Shown here in pieces: positions 1-5,319 of a DNA stretch of 5,319 nt (position 1 is its first letter; the number at the start of each line of letters is the position of its first letter). The notes beneath the pieces are model-generated. The model made no database searches. It saw only the letters and a program-made list of their open reading frames with translations, and was not told where the DNA came from. A program made the translations under genes and the position numbers. The DNA comes from Campylobacterales bacterium (GTDB lineage: Bacteria; Campylobacterota; Campylobacteria; Campylobacterales; Arcobacteraceae): assembly GCA_027064245.1 (NCBI GenBank), contig JAMOPZ010000477.1, forward strand, positions 1 through 5,319. Reading direction: 5' to 3'.

Positions 1-2287
1 CATGCTCACCTGCTCTTGCTGCTTCAATAGCTGCATTTAGTGCTAGTAAGTTTGTTTGATAAACAATATCTTCAATAATCTTAATCTTTTCAGAGATAAT
101 TTGCATAGCATCAACTGTTTCATTTACTGCTTTTCCACCATCAATTGCCATTTGAGACGATTCGTCTGCTAATTGATTTGTTTTATTTGCATTTTTAGTT
201 GATTCACTTATACTTCCACTCATCTCTTCTATAGCTGCTGTTGTTTCTTGTAGTGAACTTGCTTGTTGTGTTGCCCCTGCACTTAAACTTTGTGCTGTAG
301 TATTTACACTTTGGCTAGCTTTTGCTATTTGAGATGCTGAGTTATTTGTTTGCATAATTACTGATTCTAATTTACCACTAACATTATTGATAGTGTTTTT
401 CATCTTATCATAATCACCTTGATAAGGATTTGTGATTCTATGTGTTAAGTTTCCTTTTTCTAGCTCACTCATTGCTGTTGATATCTCTGTAAATGCTGCA
501 TCAACACCATTTACAATATCATTTACATTATTAATAATTGTTTTATATCCACCCTCTAATCCATCAGAAGATGCTCTTGCTTTTAAGTTTCCTACTTTTA
601 TTTCACTTGCTGCTTCTTCAAAGCTAGAGATAAGCGCTTTAAGATTTCCTCTTACTTTTTCAATAGTTTCATTTATAAATACTTTTTTACCTGGCAATAT
701 CTCCATTGGTGCATCAAAATTACCATTACCAAACTCTTCTACAACTGCCATTGCTAGTTTATTCATGGAGATATGTCCATTTACCATATTATTTATACCA
801 TTTACCATAGTATTAAATTCACCTTGATAATTTTTTGCAGGAAGTATTATATCAATATCACCTTTCACATGTTCATTTGACATATTATTTATATCTAAAA
901 TAAGTGATTTTAATCTTGAAGCTAAATCTTCAATATAATTTTTAATAGTTATAAACTCACCATCATATGCAGTATCTATTTGTTGCTCTAAATCACCATT
1001 TGATAATGCATGAAGAGTTGATGAAACTGCTTGGATAAATTCATTTTCCTTTTCAGCTTTAGATATATCACTTTCTATCTTAGTTTTTGTAATTTCTATA
1101 TTTTCATTTACTGTTTTAATCATTACGCCTATTTCATCATCGCTATTTTGCTCCATAGGGGTTACTTCTGTAATCTCTCTATTTAGATATTGGAAAAAAT
1201 TTAATATTCCTTTTCGAAAATTTTCTATGGGTGCTACAACACTCTTCATAATAATCATATAGATTACAAATATCATAAAAAGTACTAATGGAATAGCAAT
1301 CATAACTATAGTATTTCTTAACTCTATTGGTGCTATTAGAACTTCCGCTTCATCTATCTCACTAATTATTGCCCACTTTAAATCTTCACCAACTTTAAGT
1401 TGACTATATGCACTATATACTGGATTGCCATTATAATCTAAAATAAGTTTAATACCTTGCTGACCTGCTAGTGCAGCTTTTGAAGTTTCTGTATCACATT
1501 TACCAGTCGATGGATTAGCAAAACTTGCTTTTAAGCTATGTGTTGTTGGGCTTAAAAAACTATTACTTCTCATAAGTTTATCTTGTCCTACTAAATAATC
1601 TTCTTGAGACTTGCCATACCCTTCTCTAAGCTGCATAATATCAGAAACAACCTTATCTGATATTTGAAGTATTATTACAGCCTTAAATATACCATCTGTA
1701 TAAACAGGTGCACCCAAAAACATTGCAGGAGCATTTCCACTTGGACTATATGGACTCATATCTACAAATACAGGTCGTTTTAATTTTACTACTTTTTTCC
1801 AAACTTCTGCCAATCCACTATTCTTCAAATCTCCATATTTTAGATTTTCTCCAAAATCTGATTCTTTTGCTTGCGAATACATAACATGACCATGTTTTTT
1901 ACACACTACAAAAAGATCATAATACCCATACTCTTTAACATAATCTTGAAAATATTCATCGTGTGATATTATTGAATTTTTTGCCATTTCATTTTTAACA
2001 GGATAAGGATCATTACCTTTTACTTCCAATTTCTTATGTACGGTAATTAAATCATCTACAAGCTCTTTTAAATTTTTAGACTTAGCCAATGTGTTAATAT
2101 CTGCAACTCTATAGTGAAAAAAGTTCTCTAACTGAATTTTTTTGTTTTTATTTATAGTTACTAAACTATTATTTTGCTGTGTTACTAATGATTTAGTACC
2201 ACTATCTACCGATATATATCCCAAAATAGCTGCTAATAATAGTAGCCCCATTGCTGTTGATGTGATCAACTTGGTTTTTATTGTCAT
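1..2287 (-). CDS. Methyl-accepting chemotaxis protein with double-Cache-like sensor and poly-HAMP array (3' end outside window)
   Basis: Transmembrane chemoreceptor that controls CheA activity through CheW/CheV. 762 residues are visible and the frame is open to the left edge. TM1 is at about residues 7-26 and TM2 at about 326-347. The roughly 300 residues between them form a periplasmic sensor that looks like a double Cache domain: first lobe with YYDLF (122-126) and FVDMSPYSPSGNAPA (174-188), second lobe with DYLVGQDKLMRS (230-241). A canonical HAMP follows TM2 (about 349-403, Pro353, DEIG 383-386). Five more HAMP-like units run from about 416 to 640. The signalling arm starts near 645, with a probable methylation segment (GATQQASSLQETTAAIEEM, 671-689) and the hairpin tip YQTNLLALNAAIEAARAGEH (743-762), where the window ends. 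The returning arm, perhaps 130-170 residues, is missing. ATG at 2287 was chosen because AAGGAAAG lies just upstream and TM1 follows at once. It is last in the visible operon, 12 bases after cheV. The ligand is unknown. Family certain; Cache type fairly likely. Confidence 0.95.
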   Translation of the reverse strand, partial: MTIKTKLITSTAMGLLLLAAILGYISVDSGTKSLVTQQNNSLVTINKNKKIQLENFFHYRVADINTLAKSKNLKELVDDLITVHKKLEVKGNDPYPVKNEMAKNSIISHDEYFQDYVKEYGYYDLFVVCKKHGHVMYSQAKESDFGENLKYGDLKNSGLAEVWKKVVKLKRPVFVDMSPYSPSGNAPAMFLGAPVYTDGIFKAVIILQISDKVVSDIMQLREGYGKSQEDYLVGQDKLMRSNSFLSPTTHSLKASFANPSTGKCDTETSKAALAGQQGIKLILDYNGNPVYSAYSQLKVGEDLKWAIISEIDEAEVLIAPIELRNTIVMIAIPLVLFMIFVIYMIIMKSVVAPIENFRKGILNFFQYLNREITEVTPMEQNSDDEIGVMIKTVNENIEITKTKIESDISKAEKENEFIQAVSSTLHALSNGDLEQQIDTAYDGEFITIKNYIEDLASRLKSLILDINNMSNEHVKGDIDIILPAKNYQGEFNTMVNGINNMVNGHISMNKLAMAVVEEFGNGNFDAPMEILPGKKVFINETIEKVRGNLKALISSFEEAASEIKVGNLKARASSDGLEGGYKTIINNVNDIVNGVDAAFTEISTAMSELEKGNLTHRITNPYQGDYDKMKNTINNVSGKLESVIMQTNNSASQIAKASQSVNTTAQSLSAGATQQASSLQETTAAIEEMSGSISESTKNANKTNQLADESSQMAIDGGKAVNETVDAMQIISEKIKIIEDIVYQTNLLALNAAIEAARAGEH
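368..1042 (-). repeat. Protein-level tandem HAMP-like repeats within the chemoreceptor
   Basis: Five units follow the canonical HAMP and precede the signalling hairpin. Each has a Gly-[Asp/Asn]-[Leu/Ile/Phe] turn: GDL at residue 431, GDI at 476, GNF at 522, GNL at 566 and GNL at 612. The spacings are 45, 46, 44 and 46 residues. Four of the five turns are followed by a segment with a further Gly and then an Asn-rich helix, such as YQGEFNTMVNGINNMVNG (487-504), YKTIINNVNDIVNGV (581-595) and YQGDYDKMKNTINNVSG (622-638); the fourth unit (GNF 522) is more divergent there. This matches the helix-connector-helix pattern of concatenated (poly-)HAMP modules known in some chemoreceptors and kinases. 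The repeats are diverged at DNA level, so they are an old protein repeat and not a recent duplication. Exact unit borders are approximate. Confidence 0.75.
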
Positions 2288-2290
2288 TTT

Positions 2291-2298
2291 CTTTCCTT
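2291..2298 (-). promoter_or_regulatory. Ribosome binding site of the mcp gene
   Basis: The minus strand reads AAGGAAAG here, 3 bases before ATG at 2287 (AAGG itself is 7 bases away). It begins directly after the cheV stop codon TAA (2302-2300) and fixes the start of the receptor gene. Confidence 0.75.
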
Positions 2299-2299
2299 T

Positions 2300-3265
2300 T
2301 TATTTTATATATTTTTCTATAGCACTACCAAGTGCTAACATATCAACTTTTCCAAGAATCTCAGAAACATTCATAGATATAAGTTCTTTTTCCATTATAT
2401 CATTTGCCATATTTGTATGTACTATGATATTAATATCATCATAGATATTATTTTTTCTAACAAATTCTATAACCTCTCTACCACTAGCCCCTGGCATCTC
2501 AAGATCAGTTATAATAAGTCCTATATCATCTACATTTAAGTTTGGCAATGCTTCAATTAACTCTTTACCGTCATCATATATAATAAATTTAAATTTAAGT
2601 TGGATAAATAACTTCTCAACCATCTTTCGTATAAATTTACTATCATCAGCAAATAAAATTATTTCATCACTTTGTTTTTGTGCTTTATAAGTGTTTGTAT
2701 CTGAGTATCCTTTTGATTCTATAGTTGGAAATATATCCATAACAAGCATATCACTATCAAAGATAGTACAAAGCTGCTCTTTTCCGTTTATATTTATCTG
2801 ACTTATAAAAGATGATTTTGAGTTATCTGCACTATTGTCACTCATATTTGCTGATTCTATTGTTGTGATATATTCAACCTCTTTTACCACAAGAGCAAAT
2901 CTTTTACCACCATAAGCAGCGATAATCACAAGCTCATACAAAGATTCATCTAAAACTTCATTTCCAATCCAGTTATCAAAGTTTACTATAGATGTCATTT
3001 GACCTCTAATATTTGCAGTTCCTAATATATAACTATCTTCATCATTGTTGTGTACAATATCCAAATCCCTATATACTAAAAGTTCCTCTATTTTAGATAC
3101 ATTTTTTGCATAATATTGATCATCTGAACCCATAAAAAGTAAGTATTGATTTGCTTCATTGGCATTTGTAGATACAAGTCGTACTAAATCAATCTCATCA
3201 TCCATATCATTTTCATCATCATCAATAATAGAAATTATCTCATCTTCGTTTAAAATTTCTTCCAT
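2300..3265 (-). CDS. cheV: Chemotaxis coupling/receiver protein CheV
   Basis: Cytoplasmic adaptor of 321 residues that joins chemoreceptors to CheA and carries its own phosphorylatable receiver. A very acidic N-terminal extension (14 Asp/Glu in the first 26 residues) precedes a CheW domain at about 38-185, with the signature TANIRGQMTSIVNF (83-96) and ELVIIAAYGGKRFALVV (111-127). The receiver spans about 201-321: acidic pair Asp207-Asp208 in FADDS, phospho-acceptor Asp254 in ITDLEMPG, Thr284 in IIVHTNMA, and Lys306 in ILGKVD. The residues needed for phosphorylation are all present. His-Thr before a polar residue, and Lys not followed by Pro, recall CheV receivers of enterobacteria (HTSLS, KF) more than CheY. 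ATG at 3265 follows AAAGGG and lies 2 bases after the cheW stop. In known systems CheV helps adaptation or acts as a phosphate sink; which applies here cannot be seen. The CheW-receiver order makes the call firm. Confidence 0.93.
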   Translation of the reverse strand: MEEILNEDEIISIIDDDENDMDDEIDLVRLVSTNANEANQYLLFMGSDDQYYAKNVSKIEELLVYRDLDIVHNNDEDSYILGTANIRGQMTSIVNFDNWIGNEVLDESLYELVIIAAYGGKRFALVVKEVEYITTIESANMSDNSADNSKSSFISQININGKEQLCTIFDSDMLVMDIFPTIESKGYSDTNTYKAQKQSDEIILFADDSKFIRKMVEKLFIQLKFKFIIYDDGKELIEALPNLNVDDIGLIITDLEMPGASGREVIEFVRKNNIYDDINIIVHTNMANDIMEKELISMNVSEILGKVDMLALGSAIEKYIK

Positions 3266-3267
3266 TT

Positions 3268-3741
3268 TTACCCTTTGTCTTTTGATAATGCTGATATCTC
3301 ATTGATATCTAAAATAGAGTCTATATCTAAAATAGGTATATACTCACCCTTGTACTTTGCCATATTTTTAATAAACTTTTTATCTATTTTTGTTCCAAAT
3401 GTAGGAGTTTTTTCTATATCGATTTGTGGTATATTGTCAACTTCATAAACTTCATCTATGATAATAGCTATTTCTAAATCTTTTCCGTCATATCTTTTTC
3501 GCAAAATTGCTAATGATGTTTTATCATATATTGTAGCTGGTTTTACACCAAATCTATCTAACAAGTCAACAACTGCTATGATATTTCCCCTTACATTTGT
3601 AACACCTTTGACAAATCTATTCATCATAGGAACTTTTGTTATTTGCTGATACTCTACAATCTCTATAACCTCTAGTGCTTCAACAGCATAAATATCATTA
3701 TTTGATAGAAATAAAAAATATTGATCATCTTGTTTTATCAT
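3268..3741 (-). CDS. cheW: Chemotaxis coupling protein CheW
   Basis: Single-domain cytoplasmic scaffold of 157 residues that links the receptor hairpin tip to the P5 domain of CheA in signalling arrays. The fold runs the whole length: DQYFLFLSNNDIYAVEALEV (6-25), then IEIVEYQQITKVP (26-38), the conserved GVTNVRGNIIAVVDLLDRFG (46-65) with Arg51 in the receptor/kinase-contact signature, the strand IAIIIDEVYEV (91-101), and the closing GEYIPILDIDSIL (132-144). The length is typical of CheW. The frame also allows an ATG at 3780, but that would add 13 residues overlapping cheA. The ATG at 3741 has GGAG 7 bases upstream, and the protein then begins right at the first domain strand, so 3741 is preferred. 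One base separates it from the cheA stop and two bases from the cheV start, so the three genes almost certainly share a transcript. Confidence 0.95.
   Translation of the reverse strand: MIKQDDQYFLFLSNNDIYAVEALEVIEIVEYQQITKVPMMNRFVKGVTNVRGNIIAVVDLLDRFGVKPATIYDKTSLAILRKRYDGKDLEIAIIIDEVYEVDNIPQIDIEKTPTFGTKIDKKFIKNMAKYKGEYIPILDIDSILDINEISALSKDKG
3271..3276 (-). promoter_or_regulatory. Ribosome binding site of cheV
   Basis: The minus strand reads AAAGGG, followed by TAAAA and the ATG at 3265. The site lies in the last codons of cheW, and the cheW stop TAA (3270-3268) falls between it and the cheV start. This arrangement suggests translational coupling. Confidence 0.7.
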
Positions 3742-3742
3742 T

Positions 3743-5319
3743 TTATCTCTCCATCTTTTTAATTGTTTTGGCTGCATCACTTACACTTTGTAGCAACATA
3801 GGTACATCCAAAATCAATGCAACCTCTCCACTACCTAAAATAGTGCCGCCACTTATCCAAGGAACTTTTTCAAATACATTACCAAGAGGTTTGATAACTG
3901 TTTGAAATTCACCATGAAGTTCATTTACTATTAAACCTGCTTTATTATTAACTGAACTAATAATAATAATATTTTCTCTATCTGATTCTGTTTGAATTGA
4001 ATTGGTTTCAAAATAATTACTAGAATCTAAAAGGGGAAGGATAGAACCTCTTAGATTTATAAATTGATTATCTTTCATTTTTGATTTATGTTGGGCAGTT
4101 AACTCTATACATTCATCTACCATATCTAAAGGTATGATATATTTTGTATCCCCAGCTTGTACTAAAAATCCATCAATAATAGCAAGTGTTAAAGGAAGTC
4201 GCACAGTTATCTTACTACCTTTACCAAATACAGAATCAACATCAACAGTACCTTTTAACTCCTCGATATTTCTTTTTACAACATCCATACCAACACCACG
4301 ACCAGATACATCTGTAATAGCTTCGGCTGTTGAAAGACCTGCTGCAAAGATAAGATTGTAGATCTCTTTATCTGTTAGGTTATCATTTGGAGATACTATA
4401 CCATTTTGGATAGCTTTATTTAAAATAATATCTTTAGGTATCCCAGCACCATCATCTTCAATCTCTATAACTATAGTTCCAGCATCAGGATAAGCTCTAA
4501 GATCTATTCGACCCTTTGGTTTCTTGCCATTTGCCAATCTTTTTTCTACAGACTCTATACCATGATCTACAGAATTTCTAAGCATATGTACAAGTGGATC
4601 AGAGATCTTTTCTATAACAGTTTTATCAAGTTCTGTATCTTCACCGCTTATTACAAACTCTATATCTTTACCAAGTTTTTTAGCAGTGTCATTTACAATT
4701 CTTCTTAATTTTGCAAAACTACTTCCAACTTGTACCATTCTTATATCCATAACACCTGTTCTTATCTCTTCTAGCATAGATGTTAAAGTATCAGCAGCTT
4801 CACTTAGCTCTGTATTATCTTGGTCATTTGATATTTGTGTAATTTTTGCATTTGCTATTACCATCTCTGATATTAGATTTATAAGTTGATCTACTTTTGC
4901 AGAATCAACTCTAAGAGATGAGCTTTTTTCTGGTTTTTTAGCTTTTGGTTTAGGCTTAGATTTAGTTGTAGTTTCTGGATTAACAGGTGTTTTTACAACT
5001 ACTTTTTCTTCCTCTGTTGGTACTTTTGTTTCTACTTCTACAGGTTCTGCTTTTTTTGTAATATTTGATATATTAAGGTCTATATCATCTTTTACAAAAT
5101 CAAAAGCAGCTTTAATATCATCAAAAGGCTCTTCACATTCATATCTCATAGATATAGATAAAAAGCCATCTTTCTCCTCTATTTTATCAATAGTTGGAAT
5201 ATCTTTATCTTCAAGTTTTAACTCAGATATATCACCTATAACACCTAAAAATTTAATAATAGAAAATATATCCATATCTGATTCATAGAAACTTTTCTTT
5301 GGTTTTATCTTTATATCAT
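3743..5319 (-). CDS. cheA: Chemotaxis histidine kinase CheA (5' end outside window)
   Basis: Central kinase of the array: it phosphorylates itself on a His in the Hpt (P1) domain and passes phosphate to response regulators. 524 residues are visible. The P1 domain lies beyond the right edge. Counting from Met at 5275, residues 1-70 form a small intermediate domain, 72-118 a Pro/Lys/Glu-rich linker, and about 120-185 the P3 dimerisation helices (LRVDSAKVDQLINLISEMVI). P4 is the ATP-binding domain: N box LVHMLRNSVDHGIE (228-241), G1 DDGAGIP (274-280), FAAGLSTAE (310-318), G2 DVSGRGVGMDVV (322-333) and GKGSKITVRLPLTLAII (351-367). P5, CheW-like, runs from 368 to about 498 and includes FINLRGSILPLLD (405-417). 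All nucleotide-binding motifs look intact. The Met at 5275 is not the start: the frame stays open for 14 more codons to the edge and no ribosome site precedes it. Unlike CheAY of Helicobacter and Campylobacter, the protein ends after P5 with no receiver. It is the first visible gene of the operon. Confidence 0.97.
   Translation of the reverse strand, partial: DIKIKPKKSFYESDMDIFSIIKFLGVIGDISELKLEDKDIPTIDKIEEKDGFLSISMRYECEEPFDDIKAAFDFVKDDIDLNISNITKKAEPVEVETKVPTEEEKVVVKTPVNPETTTKSKPKPKAKKPEKSSSLRVDSAKVDQLINLISEMVIANAKITQISNDQDNTELSEAADTLTSMLEEIRTGVMDIRMVQVGSSFAKLRRIVNDTAKKLGKDIEFVISGEDTELDKTVIEKISDPLVHMLRNSVDHGIESVEKRLANGKKPKGRIDLRAYPDAGTIVIEIEDDGAGIPKDIILNKAIQNGIVSPNDNLTDKEIYNLIFAAGLSTAEAITDVSGRGVGMDVVKRNIEELKGTVDVDSVFGKGSKITVRLPLTLAIIDGFLVQAGDTKYIIPLDMVDECIELTAQHKSKMKDNQFINLRGSILPLLDSSNYFETNSIQTESDRENIIIISSVNNKAGLIVNELHGEFQTVIKPLGNVFEKVPWISGGTILGSGEVALILDVPMLLQSVSDAAKTIKKMER
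3747..3752 (-). promoter_or_regulatory. Ribosome binding site that decides the cheW start
   Basis: The minus strand reads GGAGAG, then A, the cheA stop TAA, one A, and ATG at 3741. GGAG is 7 bases from this ATG, which favours it over the alternative in-frame ATG at 3780. Confidence 0.8.

Larger units (their letters stand above)
1..5319 (-). other. Chemotaxis operon cheA-cheW-cheV-mcp
   Basis: Four same-strand genes are separated by 1, 2 and 12 bases, and each internal start has its own ribosome site at or inside the end of the preceding gene. No intergenic space is large enough for an internal promoter or terminator. The set encodes a kinase, two adaptors and a receptor, enough to form one signalling array. 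The CheR/CheB methylation enzymes, and any CheY, are not in view. Both ends of the operon lie outside the window. Confidence 0.85.

Noticed and set aside
432..827. Open frame of 131 codons on the plus strand
   Set aside because: It lies antisense to the HAMP-repeat part of the MCP, has a low-complexity hydrophobic translation with no recognisable domain, and is explained by AT-rich coding DNA read backwards.
2288..2330. AT-rich stretch between cheV and mcp as a possible promoter or terminator
   Set aside because: Only 12 bases are intergenic, there is no hairpin followed by a T run in the transcribed direction, and the A-rich sequence is accounted for by the end of cheV and the mcp ribosome site.
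2142..2444. Plus-strand open frame of 100 codons spanning the cheV/mcp junction
   Set aside because: Its hydrophobic translation is the reverse of TM1 and the end of CheV. It has no ribosome site or family resemblance, and both opposite genes are certain.
3742..3780. Upstream ATG at 3780 as the start of CheW, giving 170 residues
   Set aside because: It would overlap the end of cheA, add a basic stretch unlike CheW N termini, and ignore the well-placed GGAG before ATG 3741.
3458..5000. Several short plus-strand open frames (3458-3649, 3675-3905, 4134-4361, 4686-4889)
   Set aside because: All are antisense to confidently identified cheW and cheA domains and none shows a ribosome site or recognisable motif.
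5273..5275. ATG at 5275 as the true start of CheA
   Set aside because: The frame continues upstream to the window edge without a stop, no ribosome site precedes this ATG, and a CheA starting here would lack the Hpt domain.
1..5319. Mobile elements, CRISPR arrays, tRNA or structured RNA
   Set aside because: The window is continuously coding on the minus strand with normal chemotaxis domains. I saw no DNA-level long repeats, inverted terminal repeats or spacer pattern.

Overview
The window is a single chemotaxis signalling operon, read entirely from the minus strand. In transcription order it holds cheA (5' end cut by the right edge), cheW, cheV and a large methyl-accepting chemotaxis protein (mcp, 3' end cut by the left edge). 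Every base lies in a gene or in a gap of at most 12 bases. I see no RNA gene, mobile element, CRISPR array or convincing terminator. The promoter must lie beyond position 5319.

The DNA is strongly AT-rich, with A/T-ending codons, Lys/Asn/Ile-rich proteins and tightly packed genes. Together with CheV and a long multi-HAMP chemoreceptor, this suggests Campylobacterota (epsilonproteobacteria, for example Arcobacter-, Sulfurimonas- or Sulfurospirillum-like). That assignment is inference from composition and gene content only.

Layout: 5319-3743 is CheA from an intermediate domain through dimerisation (P3), ATPase (P4) and CheW-like (P5) domains, with no C-terminal receiver. 3741-3268 is a standard single-domain CheW. 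3265-2300 is CheV, a CheW domain fused to a receiver with intact phosphorylation residues. 2287-1 is an MCP with TM1, a roughly 300-residue double-Cache-like sensor, TM2, a canonical HAMP, five further HAMP-like units about 45 residues apart, and the first arm of the signalling hairpin up to its tip.

How the parts work together: the receptor senses a ligand outside the membrane and passes the signal through the HAMP stack to its hairpin tip. CheW and the CheW domain of CheV couple the tip to CheA, and CheA passes phosphate to response regulators, one of which is the CheV receiver. No cheY, cheR or cheB is visible. The system is of known type. The most unusual part is the regularly spaced poly-HAMP array in the receptor.
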